Positions 50,094 to 58,076 of a stretch of DNA of 64,000 nt are shown in pieces. The DNA comes from a bacterium D16-76 (GTDB lineage: Bacteria > Bacillota > Clostridia > Oscillospirales > Acutalibacteraceae): the NCBI GenBank assembly GCA_009917445.1, contig QZEE01000007.1, positions 1 to 64,000 on the forward strand. Reading direction: 5' to 3'. A program made the translations under genes and the position numbers. The notes below the pieces were generated by a model that was given only the letters and a program-made list of their open reading frames with translations, was not told the DNA's origin and searched no databases. Position 1 is the first letter of the stretch. Every line of letters begins with the position of its first letter.

Positions 50094-51278
50094 ATGAACC
50101 AAGAATTCGGTGCCGTGGTGGTGGCGGCGGGAAGTTCGCAGCGGATGGGCGGCAAGGGCTCGAAGGTATTTGCCTGGCTGGGGGACAAGCCTGTGCTGCG
50201 GTATTCCCTGGAAGCCCTGGATGGGTGCGGGGCTGTACAGGAAATCTGCGTGGTGTGCCGGGAGGAAGACAAGGAACAAGCCCAGCAGGCGGCAGAAGGG
50301 CTTAGTAAGCCTGTGGTGTTTGCCCTGGGCGGGGAAACCCGGCAGGAATCGGTGTGGAACGGTGTGCAGGCTTTGCAGCCGGACTGGGGCTATCTGCTGA
50401 TACACGACGGAGCGCGGCCCTTTATCACCCCGGAAATGGTGGAAACCATCTGCCAGGATGCCCTGCAATATGGAGCCGCTACTGCGGCGGTGCCGGCCAA
50501 GGACACCTGCAAGCTGGCGGACGCCGCCGGTTTTGTAGAGGCTACGCCTCCTCGGAAAAGGCTTTCTGCGGTGCAGACACCCCAAGCTTTTGAACGGGGC
50601 ATGTACGAGTACGCCGCCCAGCGGGCCCAAAAAGAGGGGCTTTTATGCACGGATGACTGCCAGCTGATTGAATGGGCGGGGGGGCAAGTGAAGCTTTCAA
50701 CAGGGGAGTACCGGAATTTGAAGCTGACCACCCCGGAGGATATGTTGACAGCCCAGGCCTTTTTGCAGGCTGGCCGAGAGGGAATTTGCCCAGAAAAGGA
50801 GGGGAATACCATGCGTGTTGGTTATGGCTACGATGTACACCGGCTGGTGCCGGAAAGGGAACTAATTTTAGGCGGGGTACACGTGCCCTATGAGCAAGGG
50901 CTTTTGGGGCACTCGGACGCAGACGTGCTTACCCATGCCCTGTGCGACGCCCTGCTGGGGGCGGCGGCTTTAGGGGATATTGGGCGGCTGTTCCCAGACA
51001 ATGACCCCCAATATGAAGGGGCAGACAGCCTCCATTTGCTGGAAGAGGTCTGCCGCCTGCTGGGATCCCATGGGTATAGGATTGGGAATATCGACTGTAC
51101 ATTGGTGGCTCAACAGCCAAAAATTGCGCCCTATGTGCCGGAAATGCGGGAAAACCTGGCCAATGCCTGCGGGGTGGCGCTTTCCCAGGTGAGCGTGAAA
51201 GCCACCACAGAAGAAGGGATGGGCTTTACAGGCAGCGGCCAGGGGATGGCGGCGTCGGCGGTGTGCTGCCTGTTGTGA
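50094..51278 (+). CDS. ispDF: Bifunctional IspD-IspF enzyme of the MEP isoprenoid pathway
   Basis: A 394-residue fusion. Residues ~1-230 are 2-C-methyl-D-erythritol 4-phosphate cytidylyltransferase ([41 protein letters not shown]). Residues ~238-394 are the cyclodiphosphate synthase ([54 protein letters not shown]). The two halves catalyse non-consecutive steps, with IspE acting between them. The fusion is known from some proteobacteria and scattered clostridia. GGAAGGAG precedes the ATG. All active-site blocks are intact. Confidence 0.97.
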   Translation: MNQEFGAVVVAAGSSQRMGGKGSKVFAWLGDKPVLRYSLEALDGCGAVQEICVVCREEDKEQAQQAAEGLSKPVVFALGGETRQESVWNGVQALQPDWGYLLIHDGARPFITPEMVETICQDALQYGAATAAVPAKDTCKLADAAGFVEATPPRKRLSAVQTPQAFERGMYEYAAQRAQKEGLLCTDDCQLIEWAGGQVKLSTGEYRNLKLTTPEDMLTAQAFLQAGREGICPEKEGNTMRVGYGYDVHRLVPERELILGGVHVPYEQGLLGHSDADVLTHALCDALLGAAALGDIGRLFPDNDPQYEGADSLHLLEEVCRLLGSHGYRIGNIDCTLVAQQPKIAPYVPEMRENLANACGVALSQVSVKATTEEGMGFTGSGQGMAASAVCCLL

Positions 51279-51458
51279 TTTTTGTAGGACGCAGTTGCGC
51301 CCTGTTGTAAAACGTGGTATCCTATATACGTATCCGGCCTGTTCGCTGGATGCAAAGAGTCTGCCAGCGGTGGACGGTGGCCTTCTGCGGAAGGTCTGGA
51401 GCTTCCGATTACATAGAGGCCCTGTCAGCGGGGAATCCATGGAAAGGAGGACAAGCTA

Positions 51459-51662
51459 ATGCGTGATTTTGAGCTGTTATCTTTTATGATAAGGATGCTT
51501 GCCCTGATTGTGGCGGTGCTCAAAGACACAAAAAAGCAACCGCCCCGTGTAAGGTTACGGTTACTTTTTCACAAAGTATCTAAACTAGGCCAGCCGTCTA
51601 TCGGCAGGCTCTTTTTTCTACTTCTATTATACCCAGGATTCCAGCCGTTGTCAACCATCTAA
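51459..51662 (+). CDS. Type I toxin, holin-like small membrane peptide (stop codon beyond its terminator)
   Basis: The N-terminal ~26 residues (MRDFELLSFMIRMLALIVAV, then LKDTKK) are those of the putative holin-like toxins of Firmicutes (TxpA/BsrG-like): one membrane helix and a Lys-rich end. AAAGGAGG precedes the ATG, and a candidate -35/-10 (TTGCGC, 17 nt, TATCCT) lies at 51294-51322. Relatives usually stop right after the KK. Here the frame reads CAA where a TAA would fit and runs through the terminator, so the message would lack a stop codon unless read-through occurs. Confidence 0.7.
   Translation: MRDFELLSFMIRMLALIVAVLKDTKKQPPRVRLRLLFHKVSKLGQPSIGRLFFLLLLYPGFQPLSTI
51530..51619 (-). ncRNA. 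Antisense RNA antitoxin of the type I locus
   Basis: A perfect consensus promoter on the minus strand would start a transcript near 51619 that is complementary to the 3' part of the toxin message. It would end at an AACCG/CGGTT hairpin followed by GCTTTTTTG, giving about 90 nt. This is the classic layout of TxpA/RatA-type pairs, in which both RNAs overlap at their 3' ends. Confidence 0.72.
51589..51618 (+). terminator. Terminator of the toxin message
   Basis: GCC-A-GCCG, loop TCTAT, CGGC-A-GGC, then TCTTTTTT. It is the last feature of the toxin transcript yet lies inside the open frame. Confidence 0.85.
51626..51654 (-). promoter_or_regulatory. Promoter of the antisense RNA
   Basis: TTGACA, a 17-nt spacer, TATAAT on the minus strand: a perfect match to the sigma-A consensus, as expected for an abundant, unstable antitoxin RNA. 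Confidence 0.88.
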
Positions 51663-51665
51663 AGG

Positions 51666-51697
51666 GAAAACAGGCGGCCCACTGGGAGCCGCCTGCC
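51666..51697 (-). terminator. Intrinsic terminator of rpmB
   Basis: CAGGCGGC pairs with GCCGCCTG, followed by TTTTCCCTTT on the minus strand, 25 nt after the rpmB stop. Confidence 0.85.
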
Positions 51698-51720
51698 GTC
51701 TTTTCCATAGGTATTTTCCC

Positions 51721-51909
51721 TTACAGGGCACGGGTCACCTTGCCGGAACGCAAGCAGCGGGTGCAGGCGTAAACACGCTTGGGAGTGCCGTCAACAATCG
51801 CTTTTACGCGACGGATATTGGGCTTCCAAGTCCTGTTGGAGCGCCGATGGGAGTGGGATACCCGGATGCCGAAAGAAACGCCCTTGCCGCAGAAGTCACA
51901 TTTTGCCAT
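51721..51909 (-). CDS. rpmB: 50S ribosomal protein L28
   Basis: 62 residues: MAKCDFCGKGVSFGIRVSHS, then RRSNRTWKPNIRRV and CTRCLRSGKV. The two CxxC pairs mark the zinc-binding form. Monocistronic with a strong own promoter and terminator. GAAGGAGG lies before the ATG. Confidence 0.98.
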   Translation of the reverse strand: MAKCDFCGKGVSFGIRVSHSHRRSNRTWKPNIRRVKAIVDGTPKRVYACTRCLRSGKVTRAL

Positions 51910-51969
51910 ATATCTGCACCTCCTTCTAGGGTGGAATAGCAAACCTCTAGGATTTCCATAACAAATAAA

Positions 51970-51998
51970 ATTATAACAGGGGCTGGGGGAAATTGCAA
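51970..51998 (-). promoter_or_regulatory. Sigma-A promoter of rpmB
   Basis: TTGCAA, a 17-nt spacer, then TATAAT on the minus strand. In the remaining 220 bp up to the sigma factor gene I see A/T tracts and a GGGCCC-rich stretch, but no gene or clear promoter. Confidence 0.88.
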
Positions 51999-52218
51999 GG
52001 CTTTTTTCAAAAATTGGGGTGTTTTTTTGTTTTTTAGGGGGCCGGGGCATCCCAACGGCTATGGGCCCTCCCCTATGGGCACTTCTATATATTGTTGTGT
52101 CGGGGCTGGGGGGTTACCCTGCCCAAGAAAAAAATCAAAAAAATTTTGGAGTTATTGGGATTTTCCGGGCCCCTAAAGGGTATTATGGGTGAAAAGCTTT
52201 TCAGAAAGGGGTGGTTTG

Positions 52219-52701
52219 GTGGACGACAGCGCCTTTCAGGAGGCCGCCCGGCGGTATGGGGACATGGTGTACCGTGTGGCGTTCCATTCCTGCAAAAACC
52301 GGGCGGACGCCGAAGATATCACCCAGAACGTGTTTTTAAAGCTCTACCGCACCCAGACGGTCTTTGAAAGTGAAGAACACCTGCGCAGGTGGGTCATACG
52401 GGTAGCGGTGAACGAATCGAAAAAGCTGGTGGGCTCGGCGTGGTTCCGCAGGCGCGTGTCGCTGGAAGAAGCCGCCCAAGCGCTGCCCTTTGAATCGGAA
52501 GAGGAAAGCAGCCTGTTTCTGGCGGTGATGGAACTGCCAAAAAAGTACCGGGTGCCTGTGTACCTCTACTACTATGAGGGCTACCCCGCCAAAGAGGCCG
52601 CGGCGCTGTGCGGGCTTAAGGAGTCTACCATGCAGACCCGTTTGCAGCGGGCAAGGGAAAAATTGAAAAAGAAACTGTGCGGACAAGAAAGGGAGAGTTG
52701 A
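52219..52701 (+). CDS. ECF-type sigma-70 family factor
   Basis: 160 residues. Region 2 (AARRYGDMVYRVAFHSCKN, then RADAEDITQNVFLKLYR) and region 4 (LPKKYRVPVYLYYYEGYPAK, then EAAALCGLKESTMQTRLQRA) with a short linker: the ECF sigma layout. The GTG start with AAAGGGG at 7 nt is chosen; a TTG one codon earlier is possible. It is followed after 2 nt by a membrane protein gene that is probably its anti-sigma partner. Confidence 0.92.
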   Translation: MDDSAFQEAARRYGDMVYRVAFHSCKNRADAEDITQNVFLKLYRTQTVFESEEHLRRWVIRVAVNESKKLVGSAWFRRRVSLEEAAQALPFESEEESSLFLAVMELPKKYRVPVYLYYYEGYPAKEAAALCGLKESTMQTRLQRAREKLKKKLCGQERES

Positions 52702-52703
52702 CC

Positions 52704-53219
52704 ATGGGGAACAAAACTTTACTGGACACCTGGTTATACAAGCAGACATTTTCAAAGCTTACTGTGTCTCCCCAAATTTTACAGGAGGTAATTGACATGA
52801 CAGAAACAAAAAGGAAGCCCAAGAGATTTTTTGTGCGGCGGCTGCTGGTGGCTGCCCTGGTACTGGCCCTGGCTTTAGCCCTGGCTATGGGCGCAAACGC
52901 CGCTACAGGCGGCCAGCTGTTTGAAAACGTGCTGACGTTTGTCACCTATACAGAAGACGGTGAAAGCGTCATGGTAGCCTTAAACGGCGAATGTTTTGAC
53001 ATGGACAAAGACGGTATTGTGTACCATATCTCCGAAAATGACAATGGAAAGGTCGCAATGGCGTATAACGATTCGGATGGCAATACTGTTATACAAGACA
53101 TCCAGTTTCCCGTAGATATGAAAGACCTAATCGGGAAGGCGTTGGAGGAAGCCAACGACAAGTCCTCCCCTGCGGTAGAAACAGAGGCACGGAAAAGCAC
53201 AGACGTAAGTAAACCCTAA
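52704..53219 (+). CDS. Single-pass membrane protein, probable partner of the sigma factor
   Basis: 171 residues: a cytoplasmic N-terminal region (~residues 1-45, WLYKQTFSKLTVSPQILQEV), one transmembrane helix (LLVAALVLALALALAMGANA), and an outer beta-rich domain of ~100 residues (ENVLTFVTYTEDGESVMVAL). The layout and the 2-nt spacing from the sigma gene fit a membrane-bound anti-sigma factor, though no known anti-sigma motif (such as a zinc HxxxCxxC) is present. The sensed signal is unknown. Confidence 0.72.
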   Translation: MGNKTLLDTWLYKQTFSKLTVSPQILQEVIDMTETKRKPKRFFVRRLLVAALVLALALALAMGANAATGGQLFENVLTFVTYTEDGESVMVALNGECFDMDKDGIVYHISENDNGKVAMAYNDSDGNTVIQDIQFPVDMKDLIGKALEEANDKSSPAVETEARKSTDVSKP

Positions 53220-53249
53220 GGGCTGATTTTTGGACGCCTGTTAGACGGG

Positions 53250-53293
53250 AAATCCCCCTGTACCTGGAAAACCAGGCGCAGGGGGATTTTTTG
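53250..53293 (+). terminator. Intrinsic terminator of the sigma-factor unit
   Basis: AAATCCCCCTG pairs with CAGGGGGATTT around an inner CCTGG/CCAGG hairpin, followed by TTTTTTG. Confidence 0.92.
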
Positions 53294-53298
53294 TGCTG

Positions 53299-53628
53299 TC
53301 ACCGGGTACATTCTATGGCTTCTTGTATGATGCGGACCACATGGGGCAGCTTCTCAGAGGGCACATTCTTCAAGCCCTCCGTAATAAAGCGGAAATCTTC
53401 CGGCGCTTCCCCAAAGAGAAGCCTGTCTGTTGGGATTTGCAGGGCTAAGGCAAAGGCGCGGATGGATTCGGAGGAAAGCCCGGAGCGGCCCCGCTCTACC
53501 TCTTGGATAAAGTTGGATGTATAACCGGTTAGGGCGCCAAACTCATCACGGGTCAGCTTTAACCTTTTACGATTTTCCTTTACACGCATACCAATTTCTA
53601 AATTGATGTCTTTTACATTCCTGGACAT
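53299..53628 (-). CDS. XRE-family transcriptional regulator
   Basis: 109 residues. The HTH_3 domain spans residues ~10-68 (RVKENRKRLKLTRDEFGALTG, then YTSNFIQEVERGR and IPTDRLLFGEAPED), followed by a short helical tail (KLPHVVRIIQEAIE). Divergent from the SLOG-like gene across a 160-bp region containing repeated sites, so it probably controls itself and that gene. Confidence 0.92.
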   Translation of the reverse strand: MSRNVKDINLEIGMRVKENRKRLKLTRDEFGALTGYTSNFIQEVERGRSGLSSESIRAFALALQIPTDRLLFGEAPEDFRFITEGLKNVPSEKLPHVVRIIQEAIECTR

Positions 53629-53630
53629 TG

Positions 53631-53726
53631 CAATGCACCACCTTCTATTGGTAGTGTAACCTCTAATTGCGGAAAGAAAAATCCTATCATGTATGTACTT
53701 TTACAGGTGGCAATGCACCAATAGAT
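53631..53726. promoter_or_regulatory. Repeated operator-like sites between the XRE and SLOG-like genes
   Basis: CAATGCACCA occurs twice in direct orientation (53631-53640 and 53711-53720). TCTATTGGT (53644-53652) is matched by its inverted copy ACCAATAGA (53718-53726). The second set overlaps a plausible promoter for the plus-strand gene (TGGCAA at 53708, 17 nt, TATAAT at 53731). The sites fit an XRE repressor. Confidence 0.55.
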
Positions 53727-53788
53727 GATATATAATAAATATATTGGATGGGCTTCTATTTTGCAAAAAGAGTTTAAATGGAGGGAAT

Positions 53789-54238
53789 ATGTCTGGAAAG
53801 AAATGTTTCTTGATTGGCCACCGGGATGCGCCCGACGCGCTGGGGCCCGCGCTGGCAGAGGAGATTGAACGGCACATTACGCTGTATGGGGTAACAGAAT
53901 TTCTGGTGGGGTGCCACGGCAATTTTGACCGGCTGGCGGCAAGGGCCCTTTGCGCCGCAAAAAAGCGCCACCCGCAGGTGACGCTTACCTTATTGCTGGC
54001 CTACCACCCAGCCCAGCGGGCTTCCCCGCTGCCAGAGGGTTTTGACGGCAGTTTGTATCCCCCTGGTATGGAGGGGACGCCCCAGCGCTTTGCCATCCCC
54101 AAGGCCAACCGGTATGCCTTGGGCGTGTGCCAATACCTAATCGCCTATGCCTGGCAGCCGGGCAGCAACGCGGTAAAGCTTGTAGAGCAGGTCAGGGCCT
54201 CGCGGCGCGCGATAAAGGTGACGGTGCTGCCCAAGTAA
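53789..54238 (+). CDS. SLOG-like Rossmann-fold protein (DUF1273/YpsA-like)
   Basis: 149 residues. It starts KKCFLIGHRDAPDALGPALA, then FLVGCHGNFDRLAARALCAA and TLTLLLAYHP, with late ANRYALGVCQYLIAYAW. This is the pattern of the short SLOG-fold proteins (YpsA/DUF1273), which may bind nucleotides such as ADP-ribose. Function unknown. AATGGAGGGAAT precedes the ATG. Probably regulated by the divergent XRE protein. Confidence 0.78.
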   Translation: MSGKKCFLIGHRDAPDALGPALAEEIERHITLYGVTEFLVGCHGNFDRLAARALCAAKKRHPQVTLTLLLAYHPAQRASPLPEGFDGSLYPPGMEGTPQRFAIPKANRYALGVCQYLIAYAWQPGSNAVKLVEQVRASRRAIKVTVLPK

Positions 54239-54409
54239 GGGGTTGCGCTTGGATGTTCAGTTGGAAGAGCTCTGCAGGATAGAAGGGGCCTCCCCACTGG
54301 ATAACTTGGAGAGCCTCTAAAAAGAAGGTGAAACTGGGCCCGTCCTGTGCTATAATGAAGATAGCTAGTTCGATAGTCCACTACTTTACATAAAACAGGA
54401 GGAAAACAC

Positions 54410-55249
54410 ATGGACGAAAAAACTGTACAGGAGCTTATCGCAAAGGGCCGGGCCTTCCTCAAAGCCCGGCCGGAGAATGACCCTGCTGCCGCAGATTACC
54501 AGACCGACCAGGAAAAGAAGCTGCCCCAGCCTCCCCTGGTAAAAGCCCCTATGGGCGGCCCTGTTACGCCGCTGCCCCGGGACTTTGCCAGCCTGGGCGC
54601 GGGAGACGACTTCTTTACGGTGGCTATGCGGCGCAAGAGCTCGCGAGTATATACCCAGCAGGGGCTGGGGCTTTTGCAGCTCTCTTATCTGTTGTGGCTT
54701 ACCCAGGGGGTGAAGGAGATACGGGGCAAGTCTTACGCTACTTTGCGCACAGTGCCTTGCGGCGGGGCCCGCCATCCTTTTGAATGTTACCTGCTGGTAC
54801 GCAAGGTGGATGGCCTGGCCCCAGGTGTGTACCATTACCTGCCCATGTCCCATCAGCTGGAACAACTGGCCCCTATGGAGGACGGGGACGCCCTGCGCCA
54901 ACTGGCAGGGGATTCCCTTTGCGGCCAGCAATGGGCGGCTAAAGCGGATGTAGTGTTTTACTGGTCTTTTGTGCCCTACCGCAGCGAATGGCGGTACGGC
55001 ATTTACGCCCACCGCATGATTATGGCGGACGTGGGCCACGTAGGGGAAAACCTTTACCTGGCCTGCGCGGCTTTGGGCCTGGGCACCTGCGGCATCGGCG
55101 CTTATGACCAGGCTTTGTGCGACAAGACCTTCTGTCTGGACGGCACAGAGGAATTTACGGTTTACGCCCAAAGCGTGGGAACTATTCGCGAGGAAGACGC
55201 GGGGGCAGAAAAAGATTTTTACCGTTTTGTGGAGGAACAGGGGCTGTAG
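54410..55249 (+). CDS. SagB/ThcOx-type nitroreductase-family oxidoreductase
   Basis: 279 residues of the FMN nitroreductase fold in its SagB-type version: FTVAMRRKSSRVYTQQGLGL (FMN contact), TVPCGGARHPFECYLLVR, PGVYHYLPMSHQLEQL and the late LACAALGLGTCGIGAYD. SagB proteins oxidise azolines in peptide natural products, but stand-alone versions are common and no cyclodehydratase or precursor gene lies nearby. AACAGGAGG precedes the ATG. Its last 68 nt overlap the convergent gene on the other strand. Confidence 0.9.
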   Translation: MDEKTVQELIAKGRAFLKARPENDPAAADYQTDQEKKLPQPPLVKAPMGGPVTPLPRDFASLGAGDDFFTVAMRRKSSRVYTQQGLGLLQLSYLLWLTQGVKEIRGKSYATLRTVPCGGARHPFECYLLVRKVDGLAPGVYHYLPMSHQLEQLAPMEDGDALRQLAGDSLCGQQWAAKADVVFYWSFVPYRSEWRYGIYAHRMIMADVGHVGENLYLACAALGLGTCGIGAYDQALCDKTFCLDGTEEFTVYAQSVGTIREEDAGAEKDFYRFVEEQGL

Positions 55250-56603
55250 CTCTTTTGCAGGAGGATTCCAGCAGGGCCAGCGTCAGCCAGAAAAATGGCG
55301 CTGTAATGCACATGCTGAACCCGAACAGGGCCTGCACACAGTAGCCCAAAGTCCCGGCCCCCAAAGCGGCTGCTGTGGTATTGGTTTTGGCGGTATGCAT
55401 CCAGCGATAAAAAAGGGTTGCCAGCATAGCAAGGTACGCTGCCAGGGCCATAAGCCCTTGATGGAAAAGGACATTTAGGTATTCGTTGTGGGCTACGTCG
55501 ATATGGCCCACTACTGTGCCGCCCAGGGCGGCATCGTAGCGGGTAAAGGGTGTAAGGCCCGCGCGCAGCATGGTGTCGGGCCCATAGCCCAGCAGCAGGT
55601 GGCCGGGCAGCTTTTGCAGGACCTCCTGCCAGATGTGCACCCGCCCAGAACCAAAGCGGCCATCAAACTCCCCATGGAGCATTTGGTGGGCTTCGTGGAG
55701 CATGCCTCCGCCTGCGTCCCAGAAAAATACCAGGGCAAGGCCCAGCACCAGCGCCCCGCCTAGCAGGGCCCCAGCGGCGGCGCGGTGCTTTTTTTCCGTC
55801 GCGCCCGCTATGGGGAAAGCCAGCACGCACCCGGCCCCTATGCCCAGATAGCCGGCAGACACGCCCATCCAGGCCGCCGCCCAAAGGGAAAGGCCCAAGG
55901 GTACCAGCAACAAGAAGCGGCTAAGGTCTTTTTGGCGCAATAGAAGGTAGAAAAGCAGGGGAATTACCAAACTGAAAAACGCAGCCACCAGGTCTACGTT
56001 GCCCAAGGTACCCAAGTAGGCACCAGCGTAGGCTTTGCCAGCGTCCAGGTAACTATAGCCCTGAGGGTACAGGCCAAAAGGATTAAAGCCTGAAAGCTGC
56101 ACTAGGCACAGGGCGCTAAAAAGCGTGACTGCCCCGGCTAGGGCCCACAACAGCCAGCGCCCCGGCCGCCCATATACCGAAACCAGCAGGAATACGGCTA
56201 CATACAAGGTAATGGTAGCCGCGCCCTCATAGCGGCTAATGCCCCATAGGGTATCGGGCCAATAGGGCGAACATATGGCGGAGGCCCAGGTAATACCCGC
56301 GTAGGCTATAGCCGCCCACTGGGCTGGGCCGGCATGCCGCAGGCAGTCCACCCAAGGCTTTGTAAGCTTGAATATAACCCGGGCAGCTGCCAATACCGCC
56401 ATAAACGCTACATACATGCCGCTTAAAATGCAAAAGGCCCAGAACTTGGGGGTGGTGATGTTCCCATAACCCTCAAAGCCCCAAAAAAGCAGAAAGACCG
56501 TTGCCATGGCCCCCAAATATCCCGCTGTAACCCATGCCTGCAGCCAACCGTCCGCCAGCCTGCTTTTCACAGTAACCGCCTGCCCTTCCCCATATCCCGC
56601 CAA
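55182..56603 (-). CDS. O-antigen ligase-like polytopic membrane protein
   Basis: 473 residues with about eleven or twelve hydrophobic segments and one large outer loop containing GRVHIWQEVLQKLPGHLLLG and DVAHNEYLNVLFHQG, with the conserved Arg and His of the Wzy_C/WaaL group. Members join polysaccharide units to carrier lipids or proteins; the acceptor is not known here. The last ~23 residues (from PPQNGKNLF on) are encoded opposite the end of the SagB-like gene. Confidence 0.86.
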   Translation of the reverse strand: MAGYGEGQAVTVKSRLADGWLQAWVTAGYLGAMATVFLLFWGFEGYGNITTPKFWAFCILSGMYVAFMAVLAAARVIFKLTKPWVDCLRHAGPAQWAAIAYAGITWASAICSPYWPDTLWGISRYEGAATITLYVAVFLLVSVYGRPGRWLLWALAGAVTLFSALCLVQLSGFNPFGLYPQGYSYLDAGKAYAGAYLGTLGNVDLVAAFFSLVIPLLFYLLLRQKDLSRFLLLVPLGLSLWAAAWMGVSAGYLGIGAGCVLAFPIAGATEKKHRAAAGALLGGALVLGLALVFFWDAGGGMLHEAHQMLHGEFDGRFGSGRVHIWQEVLQKLPGHLLLGYGPDTMLRAGLTPFTRYDAALGGTVVGHIDVAHNEYLNVLFHQGLMALAAYLAMLATLFYRWMHTAKTNTTAAALGAGTLGYCVQALFGFSMCITAPFFWLTLALLESSCKRATAPVPPQNGKNLFLPPRLPRE

Positions 56604-56617
56604 CTTCCCCTTACGGC

Positions 56618-56656
56618 TAAAAGGCCGGCGCCCGGGAGCGCCAGCCTTTTGTTTTT
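56618..56656. terminator. Bidirectional intrinsic terminator
   Basis: AAAAGGCCGGCGC pairs with GCGCCAGCCTTTT around a CCGGG loop. It ends the CNNM/CorC message and separates it from the O-antigen ligase-like gene. Confidence 0.85.
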
Positions 56657-56657
56657 G

Positions 56658-57986
56658 TTATGCCCCCTCTTCCTGCGGCAAAGGCGGGTCCTTTACCAGC
56701 AGCAGACGGGAAAGCCGCTGATCTTCTATTTTCAGCACCGTCACAGTCAGGCCTGCCACATGTACTTGGGGGCGCTCCCCTTCTTTGGGGATGCGGCCTA
56801 AAAGCTCGGTGACAAGGCCGGCGATGGTGTCGTAGTCGCCCTCGGGCAGTTCAATGCCCACCAAATCAGAAACCTCGTCAATAGCGGCGGAGCCGTCTAC
56901 TGTAAAGGCGCGCTCGGAAAGCCGGAAAAACTCATCTTCCTCATTGTCGTACTCGTCCTGTATGTTGCCTACGATGGACTCCATCAGGTCTTCTAAGGTT
57001 ATAAGCCCTGCCGTGCCGCCGTACTCGTCTACCACAATGGCAATCTGCACTTTGCGCTCAGTCATTTCTGTAAAAAGGGAGCTGCACTTCTTCGTCTCTG
57101 GGATGAAGTAGGCAGGGCGCATAAAGTCCGTCAGAGAGAGCCCTTCGGGCACCTGGGCCCCTACGTAGGGCAGCAGGTCCTTTGCGTAGCAGATGCCTAC
57201 TACGGAGTCGATATCCTCATGGTACACCGGCAGCCGAGAACACCCATTTTCTACCGCCGCGTCCACCAGCTCCTGGATGGGGGCGGTGTCCTCTACAGCG
57301 ATGATATCTGTACGGTGGGTCATAGTCTCGCCAGCGGTGGTGTCGTTAAAGTCTAGGATATTGGCAATCATGTCCTTTTCCGTCTCTTCAATAACGCCGC
57401 GTTCCTCCCCTTTGCCCACCATTTGCAAGATTTCCTCTTCGGTGAGGGCGTCCTCTAAGGCGTGGGGGTCGATGTGGAACAAACGCAAAAGCCCGTTAGC
57501 AATAGCAGAGGAAAGGAACAAAAGGGGCTGTGCCAAACGCGAAAGCCCCCAGATGAGCCCGGCCCAACGAAAAGCAAAGGCTTCGGCCCCATGACGGGCG
57601 CTTTTTTTGGGAAGCAGGTCGGCAAAGAGGAAAAAGACCAGCATATACCCCAAAGACACCAGCAGGCAGGACAGGATAGGCGCCAGCTTAAGAGGCTGCA
57701 AGGCGCGGAATAACGGCTGCCAGAAGCCGCTGATGCACAGGCTGAGCCCTAAAAGCCCACAGAAGAACAGCCCCAGCTGCAAAGGCGTTACCGCGCCGGT
57801 TTGGGCTTGCAGCACTTTCAACAGGGTTTGGGACTTTTTGATGCCGGCGTCAGCGTCTTTTTTTATCTGCCCAGGGGAAAGGCAGTTTACGGCTGCTTCC
57901 CCTGCCGCGTACAGGGCTGCGGCCAACAGGCAGATTACTGTGAAAAAGGTGGAAACGGCAAGTGTGCCGTCAGGTTCCGGAGGCAT
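56658..57986 (-). CDS. CNNM/CorC-family membrane protein with CBS pair
   Basis: 442 residues. A DUF21 (CNNM) membrane domain with four hydrophobic segments (residues ~10-185), two CBS domains (~205-335; ETMTHRTDIIAVEDTAPIQE and VQIAIVVDEYGGTAGLITLE), and the C-terminal CorC_HlyC domain (GSAAIDEVSDLVGIELPEGD). Such proteins move magnesium or act as cation/heavy-metal efflux regulators. A second Mg-related gene besides mgtE. Its N-terminus reads PPEPDGTLAVSTFFTVICLL. Confidence 0.94.
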   Translation of the reverse strand: MPPEPDGTLAVSTFFTVICLLAAALYAAGEAAVNCLSPGQIKKDADAGIKKSQTLLKVLQAQTGAVTPLQLGLFFCGLLGLSLCISGFWQPLFRALQPLKLAPILSCLLVSLGYMLVFFLFADLLPKKSARHGAEAFAFRWAGLIWGLSRLAQPLLFLSSAIANGLLRLFHIDPHALEDALTEEEILQMVGKGEERGVIEETEKDMIANILDFNDTTAGETMTHRTDIIAVEDTAPIQELVDAAVENGCSRLPVYHEDIDSVVGICYAKDLLPYVGAQVPEGLSLTDFMRPAYFIPETKKCSSLFTEMTERKVQIAIVVDEYGGTAGLITLEDLMESIVGNIQDEYDNEEDEFFRLSERAFTVDGSAAIDEVSDLVGIELPEGDYDTIAGLVTELLGRIPKEGERPQVHVAGLTVTVLKIEDQRLSRLLLVKDPPLPQEEGA

Positions 57987-58029
57987 GGAATGGAAACTCC
58001 CTTCGAAAAAAATTTTAATGGTTTCCTAT

Positions 58030-58058
58030 ATTCTACTAAAAACCGGGCGCTTTGTCAA
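58030..58058 (-). promoter_or_regulatory. Sigma-A promoter of the CNNM/CorC gene
   Basis: TTGACA, a 17-nt spacer, then TAGAAT on the minus strand, about 40 nt before the start codon. Confidence 0.85.
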
Positions 58059-58076
58059 ATTCCCCGGGCGGTGGGC

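Noticed and set aside
54410-55249. SagB-like gene as part of a thiazole/oxazole peptide cluster
   Set aside because: No cyclodehydratase, precursor peptide or transporter gene is nearby; the neighbours are an unrelated SLOG-like gene and an O-antigen ligase-like gene.
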